In this document: positions 18,028 through 26,827 of the stretch, in pieces
How the letters are laid out: every line of letters starts with the position of its first letter
Position numbering within the stretch: position 1 is the stretch's first letter
Notes under the pieces: generated by a model
What the model was told of the DNA's origin: nothing
Databases searched by the model: none
The model's input: only the letters and a program-made list of their open reading frames with translations
Program-made: the position numbers and the translations under genes
NCBI RefSeq assembly: GCF_023156285.1
Contig: NZ_JAKZAJ010000002.1
Span: forward strand, 645,917 to 709,916
Source of the DNA: Marinobacter koreensis
GTDB taxonomy: Bacteria; Pseudomonadota; Gammaproteobacteria; Pseudomonadales; Oleiphilaceae
Direction of reading: 5' to 3'
DNA: 64,000 bases

Positions 18028-19212
18028 TCAAATTTCCGGTACCGCTCCCAATGCGCCTGCCATGTATTTGGCATAGAGATTGTCATCGGCCCGGAGGCCT
18101 TCCATTTCATCCAGTCGCCATGCCTCGGAGTGTTGATTGTGCTTTTCACAGAGATAAACCTGATGCTTCTGCAGGCGGTTGAGTATCTCCGGCGTGTGGC
18201 AACTGAAGATCAGTTGTGCGTTGTTGGGATTGGTGTGTTCAAAGCGAAACCAATCCAGAATTCTAGGGATCAGGTGTGGGTGCAGGTCATTGTCGATCTC
18301 ATCGATAACAGCGCAACCACCCCGGCATAGTGCTTTAAGAACATGCTCTAGTACGACAAATGCCGATTGGGTACCGTTGGATTCGTCGAAGAATGACAGC
18401 CGAAACTCCTTTCCATTAGCATCCCGATGCAAACCCACAGGAACATACACTGTTTCGGTTTTCCCGTCAGGTGTGGTGGCCTGTTGCTCCTCGATATCAA
18501 CCCCTCGAAGGCCAAGATCGAATTCTTGAATCGCCCGAACCATACGTTCTTTCAGTTCGAGGTCTTCGTGATAGTTTTTGGCTACTCGGATAAGGTCTGA
18601 TGCGTTAAAGGGTGCACGACCTCGGTAGACCACATTGCTGTTTATTCCTCGAAAAAAGTCGATGACGGGTTTTGCTTCCTGAATATCGTAGCTGTGTGCT
18701 GCTGCTAATAAGGAAGCGTTGTCGCGTAGTGAGCGAGCCTTGGTGGCGGGGAATGGGAAGCCCTTTTCCCGAAATAGAAAACCGTCTTCAGTCTTTTCCC
18801 TTTTGAAAAGATAGCTGAATTGGCTACTGGTCCTGACAGAGAGAACTTCCTTCTTGACCCGGCGATTGTTCAGTATCAGAAGATATCGGTATTCAGAATT
18901 CCCAATTAGGAAATTGAGTTCGAACTCGGTATCTGTGCCGCTGTGCAGCATGTGGGGTTGGTAGACTACGTCGCTTTCTGGTTCAAGCTTCAGAAAAGAA
19001 TCACAGGCAAACCAGCTCAGGAATGCCAGTGGCTTAATAAAGTTAGTCTTGCCAGAGCCATTCGGTCCTACGACACCGATGACCTTGTTCAGCCGACGAT
19101 CAGGGAGGTTGATATCGTAGCCCGTTGGTGCCGGCTTTTTTCCCATAGCAAAGCTAAGCTCAGTTTCGTCCGAGAAGCTGTAGAAGTTTTTAAAACGTAG
19201 GGAAATGATCAT
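18028..19212 (-). CDS. AAA/ABC-type ATPase (RloA/AbiL-like), defence sensor candidate
   Basis: A 394-residue ABC-fold ATPase starting MIISLRFKNFYSF, the SMC/RecF-type opening. Walker A is GPNGSGKT at 49-56, Walker B ends in DEID near 304-307, and an H-loop lies in IFSCHTPEIL. ESNGTQSAF before Walker B resembles the signature motif. It stands between hsdR and hsdM with the TOPRIM-like gene seven bases behind. The pair resembles restriction-linked rlo genes known from type I loci. A promoter at 19242-19270 gives independent expression. No clear ribosome site precedes the ATG, so it may be translated from a near-leaderless message. Confidence 0.8.
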   Translation of the reverse strand: MIISLRFKNFYSFSDETELSFAMGKKPAPTGYDINLPDRRLNKVIGVVGPNGSGKTNFIKPLAFLSWFACDSFLKLEPESDVVYQPHMLHSGTDTEFELNFLIGNSEYRYLLILNNRRVKKEVLSVRTSSQFSYLFKREKTEDGFLFREKGFPFPATKARSLRDNASLLAAAHSYDIQEAKPVIDFFRGINSNVVYRGRAPFNASDLIRVAKNYHEDLELKERMVRAIQEFDLGLRGVDIEEQQATTPDGKTETVYVPVGLHRDANGKEFRLSFFDESNGTQSAFVVLEHVLKALCRGGCAVIDEIDNDLHPHLIPRILDWFRFEHTNPNNAQLIFSCHTPEILNRLQKHQVYLCEKHNQHSEAWRLDEMEGLRADDNLYAKYMAGALGAVPEI

Positions 19213-19241
19213 ATTATTTCAAAATAATCGAAATTTTGTTG

Positions 19242-19270
19242 ATTATGGGAATTAGCGGTTAATTTATCAA
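19242..19270 (-). promoter_or_regulatory. Sigma-70-type promoter of the ATPase-TOPRIM pair
   Basis: On the minus strand TTGATA (19265-19270), 17 bases, then CATAAT (19242-19247): five of six matches in each hexamer. The surrounding 80 bases are strikingly A+T-rich for this genome. Predicted start about 19235, leaving a leader of roughly 20 bases. Confidence 0.62.
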
Positions 19271-19295
19271 CTTAATTTGTTGTTGTGTTGGCTGC

Positions 19296-22200
19296 TCATG
19301 CACTCCGCTCCGGCCACATCGCCTCATTCAGCTCCTCCAGTACCGTATCAAGCTGCGCCCCCAGCACCTTGTCCATCTGCTTTGCCCCGCCATCATTGGC
19401 AAAGCGATGGTTCACAAATTCCCGGTCGATGATGACTTCGTGCACCAGTTGCTTGGCCAGGCGTTCCAGCCATTTGCGTTGGTTCGGCGTCCAGTTGTGC
19501 TGGGTGTAGATGCGGTCCATGGCTTCGGCCACGCGCTGTTCGAAGGGAATCAGCGGCTCGCCCAGGGCCGCACGGCGGATATAGCCGATGATGCTGGCGG
19601 CAATGTCCTTGCTGGTCTGGTTGCGCACGGCGCTTTGCAGGCGGGCTTCGGAGTAGCCGTGGTTGTCCAGCAGCAGTTTCACTTCCCGGAGTTGTTCCCG
19701 GGTGAGATCCCGGGGTTTGTTGACTACCACGGCCAGAGCGGCGGACTGGTTGAGCTGTTCTTTGATGAAGGCGTTGAAGCTGTCCAGGTAGTCTTCCGGC
19801 TTGTCGTGCACGCCATAGCTCTGGATGCGCTCGCGGATTTCGTCTTCATGGTCGGATAGAACCGGCATGTATTCGCTGCCCACCAGGGACTTCACCTCTG
19901 CCAGTTGGTTAAGCAGGCCGCTGTGCTGTTTGATGAACGCGGAGGCCTGGCGGGGGCCGAGTTTGTGCAGGTGCTGGTGCAGGGATTTGGGTTCCACGCC
20001 CCAGCTCTGTTGCAGTTCATCCAGTTTCTGCTTCAGTTCCGGTCGGCTTTCGGCTTTGTTGTCAGCCTTGCGAAGCACCCGCATGAGTTTCTGGCTAAGC
20101 TGGCTGAGCACCACGTCAGCCTGGCTTTCATCGGGTTGTTCGCCAGGACTATTGAGTGCCTTTTCCAATTGTTCGTCGTCGGTGAGCTCGTCCACCAGTT
20201 GCTCCAGGGTGATGTTGGGGTCTTTCACCAGGGGCTTCATGGTGTTCACATCCTGCAGGGCGGCGTAGATATCCACCGGATCATAGATGCGGAATACGGT
20301 CTTGCCGATCTCGTCGCAGCGCCGGGTGGCGCGGCCGATCATCTGCTCGTAGAGGATGCGTGAACGAACCCGACGCATGAATACCAGGTTGCAGATACGC
20401 GGCACGTCGATGCCGGTAGTGAGCAGGTCAACCGTGATGGCGATATTCGGGTAGCGTTCGTTCTTGTAGCGGCGGATAACCTGGTCCACCTTGTCGCTCT
20501 GGCCGGTGATCTTGGCCACGGCGGCTTCGTTGTACTGACCGTTGTAGAGATCCTTGAAGGCATCATCCAGCAGGCGTTTCACCATATCCGCGTGCAGGTC
20601 GGTGGCGCAGAAGATCATGGTTTTCTCGTCGCCGAACGGGTCCAGTTCCTGCACCAGCTGTTCGCAGATGACGCGATTGAAGTTCTCGTTGATGACCCGG
20701 CGGTTGAAGGTGTCGACTTCGAAGGTCAGTTCATCTTCCAGCTCGGTGGTGTCCACTTCCCCCGTCTGTGTGTTGATCACTTCGACAGGCTTGCCCTTCT
20801 CAAAGGTAATACCGTTCTGACTGAGCAGGGTTTCGTAGCGAATGGGCGGTTCGTGGTCGATCAACCAGTCGTCCGCGACAGCCTCGCGGTACGAATAGGT
20901 GTAAACCGGTTTGCCAAAAATTTCGCTGGTGTGTTTGGCCGGGGTCGCCGTTAGCCCGATTTTCACCGCATCAAAGTAGTCCAGTACCCGGCGGTAGCTG
21001 GACAGGTACTGGCTGGTGTCCCGCAGGGCCAGTTCGCCTTCGGTCATTTCCTGATCCAGGGTATAGCCCCGGTGAGCTTCGTCGATGATGATGCAGTCGA
21101 ACTGGTCGATGGGTGGCGGCTCGTCGCTCATGAAGATGCGCTTGACCATGGCCTGCACCGTGGCCACCTGAATGCGGGTTTCCGCTTCGGCGGCCATGTC
21201 CCCCAGTTCGGCGACGTTGTAGATCTTGCTGAGGGTGTGGTTCTGCTCCAGCGGTGCCTCGTTGAAGGCATCAATAGCCTGCTGACCCAGCGCGGTGCGG
21301 TCCACCAGAAACAGGATACGGTGGAAACGCTCCGCTTTCAGGAACCGGTACATCAGTCCGATGATGGTTCGGGTTTTACCGGTGCCGGTGGCCATGGCCA
21401 AAAGCGCCTTGCGCACACCCTGCGAAAGGGCGTGTTCGGTGGCGACAATAGCGTTCTGTTGATAATCCCGCAGTTTCAGGTAGCCGAAGGGCTCGTCTTT
21501 TAGCAGTTTCTCGGCGTTCTCTTTATCGCGTTCCAGTAGATCCAACAGGCCGCCCGGCGTGTGGAATTGCGGCAGCGCCCGGCGCAGATTGCTGGGTTGG
21601 CGCACATCCCGAAACCAGGTGCCAGACTGCTCCGCCAGTTGCGGAATATAGGGCCGACCATTGCAGGAATACACGAAGGGTACGTGGTAGTGGCCGGTTT
21701 CGTCGGCAGGCCAGGCGATGGTGCGGCCGGTCAACTCCCAGGCGCCGACCAAGGGCGTTGCCACGTTCAGGCCCTTGCTGTAACGCTCAGCCTGGCGGAT
21801 CTTTCCGGCCACGTTGGTGTTTTCTTTCTTGGCTTCAACCACGGCGATGGGCGTAAGCCCCACGAACAGCACGTAGTCGGCCCGGCCCTTCTCGCCGCTG
21901 TGGCTGGTGGGCCACTCGGCAATGGCGCGATAAGTGCCTTTCCCCGGACGGGCGCCTTTCTGGAAGGTGAGTTCCTGGCTGTCGGCTTCCCAGCCGGCGT
22001 CCTGCAGTTGCTGGTCGATCAGGATGCGGGTGAGTTCTTCGTTCAGTACCAGGGTGTCTGTGGCGGCTTTGGTCTGATTGGCCACCTGCTGGCGCTGTTG
22101 GTTAACAGTCTGCTCGCCCTGCTCTGAGAGTTGCTGTTGCAGGGCTTTGATTTTTTGCTCGTAAGCCTGTTGCTGTTGGCTCAGGGCTTGTTCGTGCTGG

Positions 22201-22823
22201 CGAGCTTGCTCCGCCAGAGCGCGGGACTCTTCATCCATGGCCACGGCCAGGGCTTCGTATTCGGCCTTCTCTTTCTCAATGAGCTGGCTCAGTTGGTGGC
22301 TGCTGTTCAGCGCCATGTTGGCGTGTTGCAGATCGTGGCGCAGCTTTTCGATATCGCTCTGGAGTTGGCGCAATTGGGCGCTGGGGTCGGCTGGCGGCAC
22401 AAAGGGGCCGGGTTTGAAGCTGGCGCCGGATTTACCAAAGGAGCGGTGAAACCAGATGGCGAGGGCCCGCGCCACTTTCAGGCCATCCATCGCCTCCTTA
22501 TGCCGGGTACGAAACTGGTGTGTGGCTTTGTTGCCTTCAATCCGCAGAATATGGAACAGCTCTCTGATCTGCGGTTCCAGCCGTAATTCCCGGTTCAGGC
22601 GATAGAGCAGCTCGGCCTGGCTGGTCTGTTCATCAAATTCGATACCGGAGAGCGCGGCCAGATGTTGCGCCAGGGCTTCGCCCAGCTGGCGGAGTTTGAT
22701 CAGGGTGGTGTTGGGATCGCTGGCGAAGACACGCTCAGCGGATTCGGCCAGCTCCACGAGTAAGGAATCGTGCTCTGACAGAAACGAGAAGTTGCCGTCG
22801 TTGAATTCCGTGGCCTTGTTCAA
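19296..22823 (-). CDS. hsdR: Type I restriction endonuclease HsdR
   Basis: The 1,175-residue translocase-nuclease subunit. Order: an N-terminal DUF4145-like helical region (20-130), a Gln/Glu-rich coiled coil (about 150-250), the endonuclease domain with D316 and E330-A-K332 (PD-ExK), then an SF2 motor with ATGTGKT, DEAHRGY and GLTATP, and the helical C-terminal tail. The start codon is TTG at 22823, chosen because GGAGGG stands six bases before it and no suitable ATG is near. It is first in the order hsdR, ATPase, TOPRIM, hsdM, hsdS, DUF3800. Confidence 0.95.
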   Translation of the reverse strand: MNKATEFNDGNFSFLSEHDSLLVELAESAERVFASDPNTTLIKLRQLGEALAQHLAALSGIEFDEQTSQAELLYRLNRELRLEPQIRELFHILRIEGNKATHQFRTRHKEAMDGLKVARALAIWFHRSFGKSGASFKPGPFVPPADPSAQLRQLQSDIEKLRHDLQHANMALNSSHQLSQLIEKEKAEYEALAVAMDEESRALAEQARQHEQALSQQQQAYEQKIKALQQQLSEQGEQTVNQQRQQVANQTKAATDTLVLNEELTRILIDQQLQDAGWEADSQELTFQKGARPGKGTYRAIAEWPTSHSGEKGRADYVLFVGLTPIAVVEAKKENTNVAGKIRQAERYSKGLNVATPLVGAWELTGRTIAWPADETGHYHVPFVYSCNGRPYIPQLAEQSGTWFRDVRQPSNLRRALPQFHTPGGLLDLLERDKENAEKLLKDEPFGYLKLRDYQQNAIVATEHALSQGVRKALLAMATGTGKTRTIIGLMYRFLKAERFHRILFLVDRTALGQQAIDAFNEAPLEQNHTLSKIYNVAELGDMAAEAETRIQVATVQAMVKRIFMSDEPPPIDQFDCIIIDEAHRGYTLDQEMTEGELALRDTSQYLSSYRRVLDYFDAVKIGLTATPAKHTSEIFGKPVYTYSYREAVADDWLIDHEPPIRYETLLSQNGITFEKGKPVEVINTQTGEVDTTELEDELTFEVDTFNRRVINENFNRVICEQLVQELDPFGDEKTMIFCATDLHADMVKRLLDDAFKDLYNGQYNEAAVAKITGQSDKVDQVIRRYKNERYPNIAITVDLLTTGIDVPRICNLVFMRRVRSRILYEQMIGRATRRCDEIGKTVFRIYDPVDIYAALQDVNTMKPLVKDPNITLEQLVDELTDDEQLEKALNSPGEQPDESQADVVLSQLSQKLMRVLRKADNKAESRPELKQKLDELQQSWGVEPKSLHQHLHKLGPRQASAFIKQHSGLLNQLAEVKSLVGSEYMPVLSDHEDEIRERIQSYGVHDKPEDYLDSFNAFIKEQLNQSAALAVVVNKPRDLTREQLREVKLLLDNHGYSEARLQSAVRNQTSKDIAASIIGYIRRAALGEPLIPFEQRVAEAMDRIYTQHNWTPNQRKWLERLAKQLVHEVIIDREFVNHRFANDGGAKQMDKVLGAQLDTVLEELNEAMWPERSA

Positions 22824-22944
22824 TGTATCCCTCCGCGACAGTCTTACGCGAGAACATTAGCAGACTTATCAAGGAGACAGAAACGTTGTGCCGGAGCGGC
22901 CAATAAAGATCGACGGAGGTGTATATGAAAACGGGAAGGGAAAA

Positions 22945-23021
<77 letters not shown>

Positions 23022-23034
23022 AACAACGGCCGGT

Positions 23035-23063
23035 ATTATACGGATTCGATCTGCTTTTACCAG
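23035..23063 (-). promoter_or_regulatory. Promoter of tRNA-Pro
   Basis: A perfect TATAAT (minus strand, 23035-23040) lies 13 bases before the mature tRNA end, followed by a GC-rich discriminator (CCGGCC) typical of stringently controlled stable-RNA promoters. The -35 (about 23058-23063) matches only three of six positions. Confidence 0.5.
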
Positions 23064-23109
23064 CCCCCGTAACGCCTGACGATGAAATTCATCCTGCGAT
23101 TTGTACGGA

Positions 23110-24477
23110 CTAACCCACCGGGAATTCCGTGGTGGCGTAGCGGACCAGGGATTTCCGGCGCATGGTCAGCATGTAGCCCAGGGTAAGGGGGCCTACACGC
23201 CCCGCCAGCATGATCGCCATGATGATGAGCTGCCCGGCGGCGCCGAGGTCACCGGTAATGCCCCGGGACAGTCCGACGGTGCCAAACGCCGAGACCACCT
23301 CGAAGGCGATGTCCAGGAAGTCGGCACGGACAAAGATACTCAGGCCCAGCACACCCAGAAAGATCACTACCATGGCCAGCGTGGTGACGGCCAGGGCTTT
23401 CAGTACGGTCTCGCCGGACAGGGAATGCCGGCCAATCGTGGCGGTGAGATTGCCCTTCAGAAAAGCCCGGGTGGCTGACATCAGAACCAGGAAGGTGGAT
23501 AGTTTGATGCCGCTGGCGGTGGAGTTGGGAGCGCCGCCGATGAACATCAGGAGCAGGAAAAGCACGGAGGTACCGGCCGTGAGGGCGCCAATGTCCACCG
23601 AATTGAAACCGGCGGTCCGGGTTGTCGTGGCCTGAAACCAGGCGGCCAGCAGCTTGTCACCAACGCTGTCGAGTGCCCCGAGGGTACCCGGGTTGCCGTA
23701 TTCGAGGAGCAGGAACAACGCCATGGCGGCGAGGTTGATGACCAGGGTGCTGACGAGGATCAGGCGGGAGTAGATGGACAGCCCGGAAAAGCTGCGGTTC
23801 TCGAACAGTTCCCGGGCGACCAGGTACCCGAGCCCGCCGACGATGAACAGGCCCGAGATGGTCAGGGTAACCCCGGCATGACCGACATAGGCGCTGACGC
23901 TGTCCGGAGACAGGGCAAAGCCGGCGTTGTTGAACGCCGACACGCTGTAGAACAGGGCCTGGTACAGTCCTTCACTCCAGCCTTTCTCGGGCACGAAAAA
24001 ACAGGCCAGAATGACCAGCCCGATGGCTTCCATGGACAGGGCAAAAACGGCGATGGAGGCCCCGGCCCGTCTGGTGGTGCTCAGGGAGATTTCGTTGAAG
24101 GCTTCCTGGGCTGCGAGGTGGTGGCGAAGGCCCAGCTTGAACCCCAGGGCCAGTGCCGTGAGCACGGCAAAGGTCATCAGGCCCAGTCCGCCGAGCTGGA
24201 TCAGCAGCAGAATCACCAGTTGGCCGAACAGGGTGTACTCGCTGGCGGTGTCGACCACGCTGAGGCCGGTGACGGTCACGGCCGAGGTTGCGGTAAACGC
24301 GGCCTCCAGCCAGGTGACCGGTACTTCGGTTGCCCAGGGCAGCTTGAGCAGGCAGGTGCCCAGAACAATGAGGATGCAGAAGCCCTCGATCAGCAGGCCG
24401 GGTGGGCTGATGCGTTTCGGCCCGGAGCGGCCCGGCCGGGGTGAAATGGGGAGCAGGTCCCGGGTCTGGAGTCTCAT
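23110..24477 (-). CDS. ktrB: KtrB-type potassium-translocating subunit
   Basis: A 455-residue TrkH/KtrB family K+ channel-like transporter of the inner membrane. Four pore-loop segments with the selectivity-filter glycine can be seen: VTVTGLSVVD, AFNNAGFALS, TRTAGFNSVD and GTVGLSRG. It lies six bases after the RCK subunit gene ktrA on the same strand, so this is a KtrAB pair (Na+-dependent K+ uptake known from Vibrio). A second TrkH is encoded divergently nearby. Sodium dependence is by family analogy. Confidence 0.88.
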   Translation of the reverse strand: MRLQTRDLLPISPRPGRSGPKRISPPGLLIEGFCILIVLGTCLLKLPWATEVPVTWLEAAFTATSAVTVTGLSVVDTASEYTLFGQLVILLLIQLGGLGLMTFAVLTALALGFKLGLRHHLAAQEAFNEISLSTTRRAGASIAVFALSMEAIGLVILACFFVPEKGWSEGLYQALFYSVSAFNNAGFALSPDSVSAYVGHAGVTLTISGLFIVGGLGYLVARELFENRSFSGLSIYSRLILVSTLVINLAAMALFLLLEYGNPGTLGALDSVGDKLLAAWFQATTTRTAGFNSVDIGALTAGTSVLFLLLMFIGGAPNSTASGIKLSTFLVLMSATRAFLKGNLTATIGRHSLSGETVLKALAVTTLAMVVIFLGVLGLSIFVRADFLDIAFEVVSAFGTVGLSRGITGDLGAAGQLIIMAIMLAGRVGPLTLGYMLTMRRKSLVRYATTEFPVG

Positions 24478-24483
24478 GAGCGG

Positions 24484-25143
24484 TTACAGGTAGCTTTCGA
24501 TCTTGCGGAATTCATCGAGCTGTCCGCCGAGGACCAGATGGTCGCCGGCCTTGATCTGAAAGGCGCGACCGGGCGCATAATGGGCACTGGTACTGCGTTT
24601 GATCACCAGTGCGGTGATACTGGCACCGGTCTTTTCCAGAAGGTCTTCCATGGTGAGACCGTCCAGCGCATCGCCACTCTCGATTTCCACCACGTAGTCG
24701 CCGTCGCCGAGACCGATGTAGTTCTGCACATTCGGGTAATTGAGTTCCTGGGCGATCCGTACCCCCATCTCGTACTCCGGGGCGATGACCCGGTGGACGC
24801 CGAGCCGCTGGAGGATTTTCTGGTGCTGGGTGGTGAGGGCCTTGGCCCAGATTTTCCGGATACCAATGTTCTGCAGATGCATGGTGGCGAGGATGGTCGC
24901 CTCAAAATTACGACCGATCGCCAGCACAGCGACGTCGTAATCGGCAATACTGAGCTCCTCGATCGCCTGCTCATCGGTAACGTCGGCGATTACGGCATGG
25001 GTGATGCACTCGGACAGGCGATCGACCACCTGCTCGTCGTTGTCGATACCCAGCACGTCGTGGCCAAGGCGGGTCAGTTCCCGGGCGATGGTTTCTCCGA
25101 AGACGCCCAGGCCGATCACCACGATCTGTTGCTTCTTTTGCAT
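24484..25143 (-). CDS. ktrA: KtrA, RCK-domain regulatory subunit
   Basis: A 219-residue cytoplasmic protein with one RCK_N domain (GLGVFGETIA glycine motif at the start, then D34-N-D for the nucleotide ribose) and one RCK_C domain. KtrA octamer rings gate KtrB by ATP/ADP binding. The single-RCK length distinguishes it from the double-length TrkA at 30-31 kb. GGGAGG precedes the ATG at 25143. Confidence 0.9.
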   Translation of the reverse strand: MQKKQQIVVIGLGVFGETIARELTRLGHDVLGIDNDEQVVDRLSECITHAVIADVTDEQAIEELSIADYDVAVLAIGRNFEATILATMHLQNIGIRKIWAKALTTQHQKILQRLGVHRVIAPEYEMGVRIAQELNYPNVQNYIGLGDGDYVVEIESGDALDGLTMEDLLEKTGASITALVIKRSTSAHYAPGRAFQIKAGDHLVLGGQLDEFRKIESYL

Positions 25144-25325
25144 GGTCGGGACCTCCCGGTCTCACAGGAATCGGCGTTTTCGGAACAGTAACAGATTCAG
25201 TCGGGGATGACCTGTGTCGCCGCCGGCACACGGGCGGTGCGAGCAACTGGGTAGGAATTGACCGGCAAAAAGTGTATAACTTGCCCGTTTTCCCTGCCCT
25301 GGCGCCATGTGGAGTCCGATTTGCG

Positions 25326-26771
25326 GTGAGTATTCTCCCGATCGTTCAGATCCTCGGGTTTCTGCTGATACTGCTCAGCTTCCTGATGACCCTTCCGGTT
25401 AACCTCCTGATGTTCGGTGAAACGTCGGACTGGCTGGCGTTCGTCAAGTCCGCGTCCGTCTGTTTTGTGATCGGTGTTCTGGCGCTGTCGGTCTCGGGCA
25501 GGCGCAAGCATGCTCTCAAACAGCGCCAGATGTTCATGCTGACGGTGTCGGCCTGGGTGATCATTCCCCTGTTTTCGAGCCTCCCTCTGCTCTTGAGCGG
25601 CATGAACCTCACCATTACCGATGCCTTTTTCGAGAGTATCTCCGGTGTCACCACAACCGGCTCCACGGTGCTGACCGGGCTCGATTCCATGCCGGACGAC
25701 ATCCTCCTGTGGCGATCGCTGATGCAGTGGATGGGCGGCATCGGGATCATCGGCATGGCCGTGGCCATCCTGCCGTTTCTGCGCATCGGTGGTATGCGGC
25801 TGTTCGCGACGGAGTCGTCCGAATGGAGTGAGAAGGTGGTGCCCCGCACCAACAGTCTGGCCCGCAGCCTGGTCGGCGTTTACCTGGGCATCACCCTGGC
25901 CTGTCTTCTGAGCTACTGGGTTCTTGGCATGACGTTGTTCGAGGCCCTCAACCACGCGCTAACCACGGTTTCCACCGGAGGCTACTCCACGTCAGACAGC
26001 TCCATGGGCCAATTCGAATCGGTGGGTATCCTGCTGGTGGCAACGGTGTTCATGGCGATCGGTGGCATGCCCTTTTTCCTGTTTGTCCGGTTTATCCATG
26101 GCCAGCGACAGCCCCTGTTCCGGGATCAGCAGGTGCGGTTTTTCCTGGTGTTGCTGGTGGCCGTGGCCGCCATGCTTACCGTTTACCGGGTGGTCAACGA
26201 TGATGCCGATCCCTTCTATACCTTTATCCACGCCCTGTTCAACGTTACCTCGGTGGTAACCACAACGGGCTTTGCTTCGACCGATTATTCGATGTGGGGG
26301 CCCTTTGCGGTGGTGATCTTTCTGTTCATCACCTTCGTTGGCGGCTGTTCCGGTTCCACCGCCGGTGGTATGAAAATCTTCCGGTTCCAGTTGTCCATGC
26401 TGCTGCTCCGGGAGCAGGTACGTCGACTGCTTCATCCCCATGCGGTGTTTGCCCGCAATTACAACGGTCGGGTCATCGGTGACGATATTGTGGCCTCCAG
26501 CGTTGCTTTCTCGTTCATCTTCCTGGCGACACTGGCGGTGGTGACTGCCATGCTGGGCGCGTTGGGGCTGGATCTGGTGACCAGTTTCTCGGGAGCAGTG
26601 ACGGCCCTGACCAACGTCGGGCCCGGTCTGGGTGACATCATCGGGCCGGCGGGCAATTTCCAGAGCCTGCCGGACGCGGCCAAATGGGTCCTGATGGCCA
26701 CCATGATTCTGGGGCGTCTGGAGCTGTTGAGCGTTTTTGTGATGCTGTCGCCGGATTTCTGGCGCAGCTAA
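25326..26771 (+). CDS. trkH: Trk system potassium uptake protein TrkH
   Basis: A K+ translocating membrane subunit of about 481 residues. Filter-loop segments are SGVTTTGSTVL, TVSTGGYSTSD, SVVTTTGFAST and NVGPGLGD; GGCSGSTAGGMKIFR is a strongly conserved TrkH stretch. I prefer the GTG at 25326 (VSILPIVQILG) because TrkH proteins begin at this hydrophobic segment; the open frame extends 18 codons further to a GTG at 25272. It diverges from ktrAB across about 180 bases. Its partner TrkA is probably the one at 30068-31471. Confidence 0.9.
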   Translation: MSILPIVQILGFLLILLSFLMTLPVNLLMFGETSDWLAFVKSASVCFVIGVLALSVSGRRKHALKQRQMFMLTVSAWVIIPLFSSLPLLLSGMNLTITDAFFESISGVTTTGSTVLTGLDSMPDDILLWRSLMQWMGGIGIIGMAVAILPFLRIGGMRLFATESSEWSEKVVPRTNSLARSLVGVYLGITLACLLSYWVLGMTLFEALNHALTTVSTGGYSTSDSSMGQFESVGILLVATVFMAIGGMPFFLFVRFIHGQRQPLFRDQQVRFFLVLLVAVAAMLTVYRVVNDDADPFYTFIHALFNVTSVVTTTGFASTDYSMWGPFAVVIFLFITFVGGCSGSTAGGMKIFRFQLSMLLLREQVRRLLHPHAVFARNYNGRVIGDDIVASSVAFSFIFLATLAVVTAMLGALGLDLVTSFSGAVTALTNVGPGLGDIIGPAGNFQSLPDAAKWVLMATMILGRLELLSVFVMLSPDFWRS

Positions 26772-26789
26772 CGGGGATAGGCGATGTCG

Positions 26790-26817
26790 GCGGGCGCCAG
26801 CGTTGGCTGGCACCCGC
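26790..26817. terminator. Strong hairpin between convergent trkH and glyS
   Basis: Arms 26790-26801 and 26806-26817 pair at 11 of 12 positions around GTTG. It lies between convergent stop codons 57 bases apart, so it could end transcripts from both sides. No T-run follows on either strand. Confidence 0.45.
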
Positions 26818-26827
26818 GAACAGAGGA

